Origin: Hippopus hippopus
Taxonomy: Eukaryota > Mollusca > Bivalvia > Cardiida > Cardiidae
DNA length: 64,000 nucleotides
NCBI GenBank assembly: GCA_946811185.2
Contig: OX328101.1
Coordinates: forward strand, 18,956,122 to 19,020,121
Direction of reading: 5' to 3'
Shown here: positions 11,104 through 21,854 of the stretch, piece after piece
Numbering within the stretch: position 1 is the stretch's first letter
How the letters are laid out: every line of letters starts with the position of its first letter
Notes under the pieces: model-generated
What the model saw: the letters and a program-made list of their open reading frames with translations, nothing else
Databases searched by the model: none
Told to the model about the DNA's origin: nothing
Translations under genes and position numbers: made by a program

Positions 11104-11205
11104 AGGATAATCAACTGGTTGTGTGTGATATTAAAAATCTGTCACCAGAATGGAGTGTGATGCGGTTGACAAAATTGAGTCCGAACCAGTTGATTATCCT
11201 ATTTA
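11104..11205. repeat. Inverted-repeat element, copy 1
   Basis: AGGATAATCAACTGGTT and AACCAGTTGATTATCCT are exact complements. The inside GTGTGATATTAAAAATCTGTC recurs at 38107-38130. Confidence 0.66.
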
Positions 11206-11419
11206 TTATATTTATATTCCTAATTCACTTTTATTTTTTTTTAATTCTAGCAATTATCAAGAATGGTACAATATGAACAATGTAGGAAAAAAGAGCTCCG
11301 GCAACATCAACATTCTGTATACCCTTTCAGCGCCAAAAATATAAACTCGGCCTCTTTCGACGGCAAAAAAACCCCCAAAAGACTCAGACTGGTTTTGTTA
11401 TAGGTTTTACGAAACAAGC

Positions 11420-11480
11420 TGTAGGAATAAGTCCAAGATCAGACTACGCGTTCAGTGCTGTCTGATCTAGTTCTATGCCG
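11420..11480. repeat. Element M3 core
   Basis: AAGATCAGACTACGCGTTCAG and GCTGTCTGATCTAG form the palindrome. Confidence 0.6.
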
Positions 11481-11729
11481 TTTGCTATATTCCTTATTTC
11501 CGCCTATAACATTAAAAAGGTTAGAGTTCCTTGATATGACTGATGCGTAAATTTGTCATAGGTGAAAAATGAACCATGAAAGATAACTTAAAGGAGAAAT
11601 CTAGATTTTTGAACAAGAAATTGTTTCCCTTTGATACAACATCGGAACATGATGCGCAAGGAAGGATCTTTCCGGTTGTTTCAATCTTTCGCTGCCGATG
11701 GTGAGTTTAACAATGTCTTGCGGACGGCG

Positions 11730-11790
11730 TTGATCAAGATCAGACTGCACAGAACGTGCAGTCTGATCTTGGATCCACACTGTCCGATAA
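11730..11790. repeat. Element M3 core
   Basis: AAGATCAGACTGCACAGAAC / GTGCAGTCTGATCTTGGATC, near-perfect arms. Confidence 0.62.
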
Positions 11791-12339
11791 GGCGATGCTC
11801 TTCCGTAACATCTTGGTTTTTACTCTCCGCTTTTTCAGTATAGTAAACACAAAAATTGGTTAAAAATACTTTTTTTTTATAAGGAGCAAAGCTCGTTTTG
11901 CGGTAACACCGTTCTAGATTTTCAAAAATGAAATTCCGACTTCGTTCTGGGTTTAAGTCTAAATCTAAATATGGATGACTAAAACTTGAGTGTCTTCCGG
12001 TTAGTCGCACAGCGTCACACGTATGACAATCTTTCGCACATGTACCTGATTGGTCAAAAATGACAAAAATTATCTACCGATCGGATGATTACTTAAAAAT
12101 AATTATCAGTTTAATGAGTACAGATTATCTAATTTCTTACTTACTTTCAGCGTATTAAGCGTCTATTTGTGTATAAACATATGCAATGATCTCTGCTAGC
12201 AAATAATGACGTCATTAATCATACTATTCTTACGTCATGCACGAGCCGTTTTTCGCGGAAAACATTGTGTCGAAGAAATCATGACGAAACTAGCTGTTTG
12301 GCTGTTTCAAAATACCAATTACAGAGAAAGCCGGATTTA

Positions 12340-12585
12340 TGATCTGTAGAAAGGGGGGCTTAATGCATTTGCAAAAACTATCGACCCAGGTCGGCCTGTG
12401 CAGTCCGCGCAAGCTAAGCTGGACCAAAACTCTGCTAGATCTATTTTTCAACGTTCTACATGTCAGAGGACCAGTTTGCATGCCTTTTGATTCAGTCAGT
12501 TATCATACAATATCGATGTATAATTATGTGATGACTTGCTTGGTATCATGCATCACGGAGATGCATTAAACCCTCTTTTACCGGA
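12340..12585 (+). repeat. MITE M1 copy
   Basis: AAAGGGGGGCTTAATGCATTT, CCCAGGTCGGCCTGTGCAGT, CATCACGGAGATGCATTAAA mark the family. The hairpin is diverged. Confidence 0.68.
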
Positions 12586-12684
12586 ACATGGCTCAAATAT
12601 ATTAATATTAAATGTTACGAAAGCTTATTAATATATCGAAAACTTAACTTTGGCGTTCTTTTGCCATAAGTTGGATATCTATCC

Positions 12685-12800
12685 AAAAACTCGGCAAATT
12701 TCTTTCTTAGGATTGATGATAGATCTAGATCTAGTCGTTGCGAGAGAATTCATTCCTGTCTCTGCACTGATCACTGTTTCAACGATGGATGTGTAGGAAA
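12685..12800 (+). repeat. SINE tail, copy 2
   Basis: Matches the body of the 730-960 SINE (TTCTTAGGATTGATGATAG ... GCGAGAGAATTCATTCCTGT). The tRNA-like head is missing or mutated. Confidence 0.6.
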
Positions 12801-12964
12801 GCAGATGGGATGAAAAAGGAAAGCCACATAGTCTATAATCTGATTTTAGCGATCTAAGCACTCTGATTTTAAAGAAACTCCGGGCAAAACGTGGGTAGAC
12901 CTGTGCACTAACGAAGAAATGAAAGAAAGATTTTGTTTTTTTGTTTGTTTTTTTCCTTTTGTGT

Positions 12965-13070
12965 GTATATTCATTGCGGCGGCAAGTGCACCTACCATGC
13001 GTTCATGAAGTTCCTTTTACCAGTACTCTGCTCAATACTAGTATTCTTCCCAACCTACTGACCGATTCCT
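12965..13070 (+). repeat. Short dispersed repeat, second copy
   Basis: Partner of 630-725, with the same order of words (AGTGCACCTACC, GTTCATGAAGTTCC, CAGTACTCTGC, TATTCTTCCCAACC). Confidence 0.58.
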
Positions 13071-13859
13071 CGTAAAAATCAAAGTCTTTCTTATAGATCT
13101 AGATCTACATACAGTGAGGAAATGTTCCAGTAAAATGGTCTTTACAAGTATGTGAACCAATAATCATCCCAAGATATTTTTCTGGACATAAATTAAAGAA
13201 ATTGTCAGGGAACTCTCTTTATTTTGTTCAGGAAATCAGGGACAGCTCGCCTTTTTTGGCAAAGACGAAATTCGAACTCAAAACCCATTGATTTCAAGAT
13301 CTAGAATCTAGGTCGTCATTTGAATTAATAGATATTTGTTCCACAAACCATTCACGTCGCTCGTATTGAGGCTTTGCCTTTTTCATATTACAATGCTTTT
13401 AATATATGTGGCAATAAAGCTTTTTTCTTTTTTTTTTTAGGGGGCGGGGGGAAAGGGGGGTACTGAAAGAGAAAGAGAAAAAAAAAAAAAAAATAGGGAA
13501 TGAAACAAAAAACACATTTGAGCGTTGGGTTTTTTCAACAATATATACTTATACCTTTTGACTCATGGAAGGTTCTATAGTACGTATTCTGCAGTTGTCA
13601 AGTTATTTCTGTCAATTTTCAAACATTCTGTTGATCTATAAACATTTCAGTTGAAACTCAATCTGTTTTTCAATCCATTTAAAGAAGGTGTATTTGCTTT
13701 GTTTCTACAGTGATAGATATAAATGGTTTCTTTTTATTTTTAAAGATAACATGTCTAGTTTATTGTTTTGTTTCGAATACTACAAATACTTTTACGATAG
13801 TTGTATTTGAAAAACGAAAATCCAGTGTAATAGCTTATCAGCTACATCTCTACTGATCA

Positions 13860-14125
13860 GTGTCAGTGTCCTTCGTGCCTTAGTTTTTAAGGTGAAAATC
13901 AGTTATCCGAGGGTCCTTGGTTCGATAATCATTGAGGCACTGGGTTTATTCGTGGGAGTGTTCTCAGTCAAGGATCTGCAGAGCCCCATCCTTTTTCAAG
14001 TTATCCGTGGGTTTTTTGTTTGATTGTCATTAGGGCGTTTGGTGTTTCGTGAGAGTTTCCTTTGGTAAGGCACTGTAGCGTCCCACCTTACCCCATGTGA
14101 ACCACGGGAGACACATGAGCTAGTG
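13860..14125 (+). repeat. Possible two-unit SINE-like repeat
   Basis: GAGGGTCCTTGGTTCGATAATC and GTGGGTTTTTTGTTTGATTGTC start two diverged ~110-base units, each with TCATT(G/A)(A/G)GGC and a CAGTCAAGGATCTGC / GGTAAGGCACTGTAG segment. B-box-like GGTTCGATAAT is weak. Confidence 0.4.
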
Positions 14126-14298
14126 AGCTGTCACTTTAACATGACCGATCGTATTGAAAGTGGCGATCAACAGCTCTATATGTCTATGAATACACCGGCC
14201 ATATAAACTTTTTCATCCCAAAGCATTTCCAATAAATGTATCAAAAATACACTCTACTATACATATAGAGATATATAGGATCTGACATGAGTTGGCAC

Positions 14299-14403
14299 TT
14301 GAGGTAAAATTTTATTAAACGAGTCCAGGAAAATGTAATCGTGCGGGCTAATGGCGAGCTTGCTAACAATTTTTGTGGACGACTTTAATAAAATTTTACC
14401 TCG
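14299..14403. repeat. Short inverted repeat
   Basis: GAGGTAAAATTTTATTAAA (14299-14317) and TTTAATAAAATTTTACCTC (14385-14403) are exact complements with 67 bases between. Confidence 0.66.
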
Positions 14404-14764
14404 AAGGCCAACGAAAGTTAGATTCTTTGTATCACTTAAGTTAACGGTATCTCTCGAATTAAGGTCAGAATATGCAAAACAATCCAAGTCACTTCTCTGA
14501 AAGAAGTAAAAATGACATCACGTATGACGCCACATAATGCTGATCTCAAACGTGTGTAAGATAAGAAAAAAAAAATCGTAAAGGTGTATTACACTGAAGA
14601 CAAAGGAGGTTATGCAATAAATGAAATCAGCTATTTTCCTGTCAGGTGCTTTTTGATTGGCCAGTCAAGGTGCACCCTGCTAGCATTTTTATGAAAGTAC
14701 GCTAATTGGTCATCATCTTAAAAAAGGGGTTTAATAAATGCAGAAACAATAATTAATGTGTTTA

Positions 14765-14770
14765 CATGAA
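14765..14770. repeat. Target site duplication (left) of the Polinton
   Basis: The 6-mer catgaa sits directly outside the left terminal inverted repeat and recurs exactly outside the right one at 32859-32864. Six-base duplications are normal for Polinton integrase. Together with the AG/CT ends they fix both element boundaries to the base. Confidence 0.95.
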
Positions 14771-15203
14771 AGTAGATATATAGATGGGAACGCTGGCTTT
14801 TTTTGGACGCAAATCGCAAAAATCTTCTTAAATTCTAAATTTTTTTTGAATCGCATCATCTGAGATGCACGACTCATTCGATATCCGAGATAATCGGCTA
14901 GAATGATATCCTCCACAAAAGAAGATATTATTCCTAAATTTAAAGATTCTAAGAATCTCATTTTATCATCATTAAACTAACGATGATATACAATAAGAAA
15001 TCATAGAAATCAAAAATTTAAAAAAATGATTTTAACCCAAAATAATTCATCAAGACATTCATCACACAAATGTCTCGAGACACCCCTTTTACAGGGCCAT
15101 GCGACCGTCTTACCCAGGGACTTAATATGCCAGGTCATAGGCTTAACAATCCGTCAGGCTCGTCTGGCTAATCATGTGTCTGAGGAAAAATTTTTTTTTT
15201 GAT
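14771..15203 (+). repeat. Left terminal inverted repeat of the Polinton
   Basis: About 430 bp matches the reverse complement of 32427-32858, with roughly a dozen differences noticed by eye (about 97% identity). The differences are mostly single substitutions and A/T-run length changes. The outer end is AGTAGATATATAGATGGGAAC. The inner end fades in an A/T run after TCTGAGGAAAAA. Terminal repeats serve as protein-primed replication origins and integrase substrates in this class. Open frames inside the repeat are not coding. Confidence 0.95.
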
Positions 15204-15289
15204 TTTGTGATTTTAAAAAATTGAAATTTTCTAAAAAATCGCGAAAAATTTTGTGGTTATAAGAAGTAGAATCTATAAGCAGAATCAAT

Positions 15290-16079
15290 ATGGAAACAAA
15301 ACTGAGAATAGATATCTTTGGTGATAGATTAAACGATATGTTAGAGAATAAAATTAACCACACCTCCATACAGCTTCAATCGAGACTTTGGGAATGTAGA
15401 AAAGTTATACTATTTAACAAAGCATATCATAAAAATCATGTTAAATTGCTTAAAAACTTAAAACCTGCCTTTTACTATGAATGTAGTAAAGTAATAAAAA
15501 ATTACGACAACATTGCTTACATATTTTGGATAAAAGCAGAAGATAATTTCCAATGGATTTTTGCAGATACTCATGTGGTTGATCGCTATCTTAGATTGTT
15601 AAGAGATTTTGACAGATTCGTTTTTACAGAAGATTTTGTGCCTAATTATGAAGAAGATGTTGTAAAAAAAGCATATAGAGAACATAAAGATTTTTCCCCG
15701 ATTCTAACAATTTCTGGTGGTAATAATGAGCTAAAATGTAATTGCAATGAATGTGATATATGTGCTGATAGTGATTTTAAACTATATGGATTTGAATTTA
15801 TAGAAGCACTTGAACATAGTGAACAAAGAACTAATATACCATATGTAATCGAACAAACCACACAAATAGTTGAAAGAAAAATAGTTGAAAAAATAAAAAT
15901 CGCCAATGAAGAAAATACATTTAAATCAGAAAAATGTATTATATGTTGGGGAAAAAGATTCTGAGATATTATTTTGTAATTGTGGTCATATATGTATTTG
16001 TGAAGAATGTAACGCAAGATCTAATTTATCCAATTGTCCTGTTTGTAATGTTAAAACAAATATCAAACGTAAAATATAA
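15290..16079 (+). pseudogene. RING-finger protein (left copy), one frameshift
   Basis: Likely E3 ubiquitin-ligase-type protein of about 260 residues. The open frame runs to 15964. The C-terminal RING then continues in another frame after a small indel near 15945-15958. Seen: CIIC at the end of the first frame; in the second frame CNCGH, CICEEC and CPVC, which complete a C3HC4-like RING. A second Cys cluster (CNCNECDIC) lies mid-protein. The N-terminal third contains LKPAFYYECSK, which matches FKPSFYYEVSK in the right-end RING gene at 30735-31638, so the two are paralogues. It lies between the left TIR and polB, convergent with polB across the hairpin at 16071-16103. RING proteins in viruses commonly redirect host ubiquitination; that role is inferred here. 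Confidence 0.8.
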
Positions 16080-16103
16080 CTTTTATAAACAAAGTTATAT
16101 TTT
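16071..16103. terminator. Hairpin between convergent RING and polB genes
   Basis: A perfect inverted repeat: arms AAAATATAACTTT / AAAGTTATATTTT (13 bp) around TATAAAC. It overlaps the last codons of the RING gene and lies just past the polB stop, so it sits where two convergent transcripts end. The same sequence in opposite orientation lies at 30635-30667, also between convergent genes. A termination or 3'-processing role is inferred from position and structure only. Confidence 0.6.
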
Positions 16104-19100
16104 ATAATGCCCCCAAGCTAGCGTGTCAATTTTGTTCTCAAAGACAAACCTTTTATCATCACTTGATCCTAACGCTTTTTTGTTTAACTCTTCAGTATAC
16201 ATATTATGACCCCTACTTCTTAAAACAGTCATCTTTCTATACTGGTCCTTTTCTGTAAGCAAACACTCTTTGTAATTACTAAAATTTATCTCTTTCTTGA
16301 TAACCGCTTTTTTAACACCTTTACATCTTTTATCTTCCTCACCATCTGAGGTTTTATAAGCATACATTTTTGCTCCTAGACCAACAAACTCAGTCATAAT
16401 CTCACCACCTAACTCATCTTTAAACTTTCCAACTACTCTTGCATTACAATCATTTTTTAAGAAATGATCTTTAGGATAATTGCTTGTATCAAACATTTCA
16501 GGTACATCTTTTTCTATATCCTTATACAAATTTTTAGTTTCTATTTCAAGAATAAAACTATCTGTATCAGTATAACACATTCTAACCTTTTCACCATACT
16601 TAGCTTTAATTATAATAAGTTTTTTGCATATGTATTTTACTAATATCTAAAATACTTAATCCTGAGTAAATAGGTTTAATGTATTTTATATCAGTCTTTC
16701 TCATGTGTACCGCTGTTAGGTTTTCATCGAATATTGTTGTGTGGCTATAGTTTGGTTTTGCTACTAATTTCCTATAACGCTCTTCATTAGAAACCAGGTG
16801 TATCGTTACTCTATTTCTCAAGTTTTCCATAGTCTTACCAAAGACTGAATTATTCATCAACTTAAAAAACTCTTTTTCGAAATTATTTTTAGCTGCTTTT
16901 CTTAGTTCAATGTTTGTATTAATGTATGACTTAAGCCATGCACTTTCTTCAAACTTAATTCCTCGATGTATTTTAGTAATCTTTAAACATAAATCAACAC
17001 ATGTTTTTAAAGCTTCATGATGAATAACATAATTCTTTTTATTATTTAAGTTTGGAATAAGTTTTTCTACTTTTTCTATCTTTAAACGTTCGGGTGCTAA
17101 AGGAAAGTCATTGTGTAAATCATGTAATTCTTTAGGATATTCTAAATCTACTTCTAATATACATGGGATTTTTTGCCAATGTTCTAATTTTTTCTTATTC
17201 ATCCATTTAAAACCATGAGTAGGAAGAGGATGACTCATTGCCCAAGGGTAAAGGCTGTTTGCATCTATGTATAATAAATAGTTTGATGGTTTACTAGGAT
17301 CATATAATTCACCCATATCCTCATTATTTGCTTTTCCATATCTTTTGCTACACATACTAACACCCCCTTTAATACCTAATTCTACCATCAAAAGCATATC
17401 AGGACCAGATAAAAGTTCAAGGTTTACTTTTGTTATTTTCAATGCTGCATCCCAAGCTAAACCAGGAGCAGTATAATACCAACTAGGATCTAAGTCATAG
17501 TTTTCACAGCAAACATCTCTAAAGTTTTCGAAAACATCTGCTAAAAGCAATACATCTATTTTGTTGTAAAGTTCTAAGTAATCCTTAAACGTTTTCATAT
17601 TGAAAGCTTTCCAAACCTTTTGCGCATGAGCATAATCTTCATCTGTAATTCCTTCTTTGTTTAAACTAGAGTAAAATGCTTCTTTGGGTGGTAATTTCTC
17701 TTCTTTAAGTTTATCAAAAGAATCTAGGTACTCATAAGGAAAAACTCCTTTTCTCCTAACTAACGGTAGTTGTTCTTTAGTGAAATATTTTGCTAAAATT
17801 TTTAACTGACTTTCCTCTAAGTTGCTTGAAAGTTTATCCAAACTAGAATTCATAAACTTAAAGCTATCAAGAAATCTAATTTTATGGTTTATATTTTCTC
17901 CAACCCAAATGTTTTTACTAAAACTAATATACTTCTCTTCATTATTTGGTATACAATCAATCTTTCCAGCAGATTTACCAAGGCATTTAATAAAAAGATG
18001 AGCAACATATCCACTAAGATTATGAAGGTACACAGGTGTGAAGTTAGGATTTTTAGCTTTTAGGTTGCATTCATTATGCGCGGCGCCTCTATATTTACCT
18101 GTAAAATGACAATGATCTCTTACTTTATAATTAGCAATATTAAATTTTCCACCACAAATCCAACAATGTGTTTGTTGTGTATGTTTTATTTTTTGCTCTA
18201 TTGTTATTTCAATAGGCTTCGGGTTTTGGTGGTACCGTTGATGAATTTCTTGTATATCATCTTTTAACCAGCTTATAAAAACTTCCTCAGCATTTTCTCC
18301 AGTATAACTTCTTTCTATAGGAGCACACACAGTATCATCAAAACATTTTATAATATAGGAAAAACTGCAAGGTACATGCTTTTGATGTTGTATAGTATAA
18401 CTTTTTTCTGGGTTTGGTTGGCATGTGTATATTGGTTCTAAAACACTTTCAAAATCAGCGTATACAACAAAGGGGACCCGAAGTTTTCTAGCATGGTTTT
18501 CAAAAGCTAACATAGTACCTGGTTTTGGCATTTCTAAAATAATAGGTTCATGTTCATTACAGTATTGCATATGTTTTTCTAAAAGTTCTTTACTACAAAA
18601 TGATTCATACATCGTTTACAACATTCTATATTTCCATTATGAGTATTTGTTATTTGTTTTCTCACTAAACTATTAAATTTCTTTATCAGAGCATAGTGCA
18701 TGTTTTCCTCATCTTTAATGAAATGAAGGTCAATATGATTACTTTTTTCATCTTTTGTAAGCCTAAGAGGATAAATAGATTTCTTTATTTTCTCATACCC
18801 ATACACGTTTACACTAATTTCTGAATTTTGTTTTTCAAACTTATCTATATCTTTAAACGAAACAGGATACTCTATTCCCTCCATTTTTACACTACTTTCC
18901 TTTGCTCGTAAAGCCTTGTCAACTATCTCTGCATTATGCTGTTTAGGGTTTAGCGCTCTTAAAACACACCATAAAAAGCATTTGTCATCTTTGTTTTTCA
19001 TATTGATAACTGCTTTTTTGCTAACAATCCATTTTGGTAAATGTAAGTAATCATTAGCTCTTAAAGGAATATAAGCAGCTGTGTGTAATTCTAACCGCAC

Positions 19101-19670
19101 TACACTTCCAAAAGTCCAACCACTACCTTCTCTTTGAAATTTAGCTAAATTTTCTAAAGCTTCATCTATCATTTCATTCAACAAATCCTCTATTTCTCTC
19201 ATGTTTAAATTTAAACGTTGTTTACTATGGAAAGCACCTTCAACAGGGCCTTGGTCAAGATCTGTCATTTTCCATAATTTACACCTAAATACAAGTTTTA
19301 CCTTTATTTGTAAATTATTTTGAAGAGTATTTATAAGAGGTATCCACGTTTCTGCGAAAAATCTTTGTGGGCTATAATTTTCTCTACCCTCTATAACATG
19401 TTGAGCGGCATACTCTCTAAATGCAGATTGTGTAAGTCTAATCTCAAACGGTTGTATTGGAGGGTAATTTTCTCTAACATGATTAACAATTTCATCCAAC
19501 GCTTGTGGTGTTTGCGTTGGTTCCACATTACCGGTTAACCAATTACCAAAATCAGTTATTCTTCTTTGTATGAATTCCGGTATGGCAGCTGTGGCTAGTC
19601 GTCTTGCTCCTGAGTAAACATTAGATGCAGCTCGTCTAGCTATGTTTGTAAATCTATTAAACAAACTCAT
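16095..19670 (-). pseudogene. POLB: Protein-primed DNA polymerase B, two frameshifts
   Basis: Replicative family-B polymerase of Polintons, about 1,190 residues in three frames (16095-16580, 16606-18612, 18579-19670). N-terminal part: basic amphipathic stretch, then the Polinton-typical CFLWCVLRALNP and EGIEYPVSFKDIDKFEKQN blocks, then a Cys/His cluster. Middle: exonuclease motif I (VYADFES), a recombination-endonuclease-VII-like Cys/His cluster (CWIC...DHCH...RGAAHNECN), exonuclease motif II region HNLSGYVAH, exonuclease motif III region (LYNKIDVLLLADVF), polymerase motif A (DANSLYP) and motif B (KLMNNSVFGKTMEN). Last segment: motif C (YTDTDS). Breaks lie near 18,600 and 16,596-16,606. The exonuclease II Asp expected after NLxxY is Val. 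The start is taken at 19670, right behind a TATATAAAA motif. Confidence 0.93.
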
Positions 19671-19686
19671 TTTTATATATAAAATA
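19671..19686 (-). promoter_or_regulatory. TATATATAAAA motif abutting the polB start codon
   Basis: Read on the minus strand, TTTTATATATAAAA touches the ATG at 19670. It is one of the best examples of the element-wide motif TATA(T/A)AAAA directly followed by ATG. Confidence 0.55.
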
Positions 19687-19738
19687 AAAAACTTAATCTA
19701 ATTTCATAAAATTTTATTATGACAATGTCATAATAAAA

Positions 19739-20086
19739 TTACTGAATGTTAATCTTATATTTATCTTTCCAAACCCTTCCATTCCAGTTCACAATCGTTT
19801 GAGGACAATGATCTATAAATTTACACCCCTTATAAACCGATGGAAAGGTTTTTATTTCACCAGTTTCAACATCCTCTAAACTAACTTTTTTAGGATTATT
19901 CATAATAGTTTTTAATCTATCAAATCTAGGGTCCTTACTTCTTTCTTTTTTAGGTGCTACAGGTGGCTCCTCTGGGAACAAACCATGTTCTTTCACCAAC
20001 TTAACTAACCGTTTTTTATCCCAGTGAGAGCGAAATTTTATATTATTTTCTTTAAGAATTTTTTTTAAATCCGTAATCTTTATCAT
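19739..20086 (-). CDS. Small NUMOD-like/SAP-like protein, 115 aa
   Basis: Intact 115-residue frame starting with MIKITDLKKILKEN. Residues about 1-35 (a Leu/Lys helix pair ending VKEHGLF) look like a SAP-type DNA-binding helix-extension-helix. Residues about 68-110 (VETGEIKTFPSVYKGCKFID, then WNGRVWKDKY) resemble NUMOD1-type modules that accompany homing endonucleases. No nuclease residues are visible. It lies between polB and the major capsid gene, with ATATAAAA just before the ATG. DNA binding is an inference; the family is not named here. Confidence 0.75.
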   Translation of the reverse strand: MIKITDLKKILKENNIKFRSHWDKKRLVKLVKEHGLFPEEPPVAPKKERSKDPRFDRLKTIMNNPKKVSLEDVETGEIKTFPSVYKGCKFIDHCPQTIVNWNGRVWKDKYKINIQ

Positions 20087-20096
20087 TTTTATATAA
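20087..20096 (-). promoter_or_regulatory. TATATAAAAATG start motif
   Basis: Minus strand reads CTTATATAAAA immediately before the ATG of the 115-aa gene. It is the same pattern as upstream of most other genes in the element. Confidence 0.5.
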
Positions 20097-20108
20097 GAAA
20101 AAAATATC

Positions 20109-21389
20109 TTAATACACTACACTCATTTTATTCCCATCAGACTGGAAGTTAATTAACCTATCACTAATAATAACAGCATATGCCTCAGTGTCTGCAGGCA
20201 CATTTACACCGAAATTTGCCTTAATTTGGATATCAGTAACAGAATATTTTAATCTCTCACTCTGCTTGGAAACATCGAACAAAAATAAAGGATAAAACGA
20301 TTTATACTCTGCTGGGGAGATATTAGGGTTTGACACCAACTCATCCATATTATAAAACTTAGATCTAAATAGAGCAGCATCACCATAAGCTCTACTAAAT
20401 TGCTGCCTAGTAAATGAAAGATTGTAGTCAACTGCAGGATACCTAGTGGAGTTTAACATAACATAAATATTTTTAACATCTACGTTGTCGAATATAGATG
20501 GATTTTATTCTTGATTACCAATTTTATCAGTCTGAAAGCCTACAATGATAAAACGTGGCACCTCGGGAGATGATTTAACTGAAAGTCTCCAGGTAAATGT
20601 TGTTGACTGAGGAACTGAAATGGAGTCGCATTGTAACATCCTATATCCAACTGGTATTTTTTCTTTTTTCTCGATAATTTTATAAAGTGCCATCTTCTCA
20701 TTATCCGCAGGTAGCACATGAGGCATAAACCAAGATATTTTTTCCAATGTAATTTTTTCAGCATCAACACCATTAGCTCTAAAAATCGCATCCTCATCAT
20801 CATTCCTTGTCAAGGTGAGAGTTTGTTTCATTCCATACAATATTTTAGTATAGTCTTCACAAAAACCAAATATATGTTTTAATGGAACTCTAAAGCTAAA
20901 TGTCCCCTTTGGATCAGAATTATTAACGATGTATTGTTTTCTTATATTCCATCCTATATTTCCAACAGCTGCATTAGCTGTTGTATCCTTATACCAACAT
21001 TGATTTAGCACCTGTGGTTTGGAAAAATCATCCGGATATTTTAACAACCCAAGCATTGTAGTAGCCTGACCAGGATGTGTTAAGGATTCAATATCCATAC
21101 CTGAAAGTTGATACCTAATATTTTTAAACAGGTACATCATAGCATTATTTGTTAGAGAAGCAGCATCAGCATTTGCGTAAGCTGTTCCATTAGCTTTTGT
21201 TAAACGACCTTCAATAAGTAAATAGCTCTCACTAGGATGTGTAAAAATATCTTGAGTTTCAATGCTAATCCTAATATCTACTCCTGAGTTGTTGAGATTA
21301 GCACCTGTGATCGGTTCATACTCATGGTGTTCATACTCATCAATACTATCATCTTTTAAAATTGGGTCGGTGATTTTTAAAATGTCCAT
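20109..21389 (-). pseudogene. Major capsid protein (double jelly-roll), one in-frame stop
   Basis: Structural protein forming hexon-like trimers in Polinton/adenovirus-type capsids. The frame is continuous for 427 codons except for one TAA at 20505-20507, after ...FQTDKIGNQE. Reading resumes in the same frame to the second open part (20109-20459), so one base change broke it. The N-terminal part has MDILKITDPILKDDSIDEYE, a block typical of Polinton major capsid proteins. IRYQLSGMDIESLTHPGQ and the C-terminal AVIISDRLINFQSDG follow. Identification rests on family similarity recalled from Polinton capsids plus position beside the core and penton genes. A single stop rather than a frameshift argues for true mutation here. 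Confidence 0.88.
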
Positions 21390-21441
21390 TTTATTATTGC
21401 AATTTTAATTTTAAATAAAAATTATAATTGTGTACTTTACT

Positions 21442-21684
21442 CTAAATATCTAACCAAAGCTGGGCGAAAGACTTATTTTCATCATTAACAAACACGCCTT
21501 TAAGTTTAATGCTTTTTGCGGTATCTATTTTAGTTTTAGTTTTAGGATAAACTCTATTACCGTATACAAGTGTTATTTGGGGTATATTCCACTCTTGTAA
21601 ACGCTCATTCATCTTTGCCTCAATCTCTTTCATTGCAATTACTTCTTCAGGAGATAACTTCACAATGGCTTTTTTAATAATCAT
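21442..21684 (-). CDS. Small conserved Polinton protein, 80 aa
   Basis: I do not recognise its function. The ATG at 21684 (MIIKKAIVKLSPEEV) is preferred over a GTG ten codons upstream. Residues 10-30 are charged and helical (EEVIAMKEIEAKMNERLQEW), then LVYGNRVYPKTKTKID. It overlaps the 3' end of the next upstream mini-gene by 11 bases, which suggests co-transcription. It lies just behind the major capsid gene. Confidence 0.6.
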   Translation of the reverse strand: MIIKKAIVKLSPEEVIAMKEIEAKMNERLQEWNIPQITLVYGNRVYPKTKTKIDTAKSIKLKGVFVNDENKSFAQLWLDI

Positions 21685-21805
21685 ATTTTGTGTTATTAAT
21701 TTCAAGGATTTCACAATCTTCTAATTTTAATGATGCACCTACTATAGTAATAGAACTAGTATTGTATTTTTTATAATCTACACGATAAAATTTTAATTCT
21801 GGCAT
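21674..21805 (-). CDS. Mini-protein, 43 aa
   Basis: An ATG at 21805 opens a 43-codon frame (MPELKFYRVDYKKYN...EILEINNTKYDY) ending at 21674. It overlaps the start of the following gene in a different frame. AAGAAA precedes the ATG. The rich use of sense codons and the tight packing with both neighbours suggest a real gene, but its function is unknown and its length makes chance possible. Confidence 0.45.
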   Translation of the reverse strand: MPELKFYRVDYKKYNTSSITIVGASLKLEDCEILEINNTKYDY

Positions 21806-21854
21806 TTTCTTTTTTAAGTAATATTTTTTTCCTTAACCTATTTTTATTTTTTCT

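Noticed and set aside
14731..14961. 76-codon frame over the left Polinton end
   Set aside because: It crosses the element boundary and lies in the terminal inverted repeat. The mirrored copy does not preserve it.
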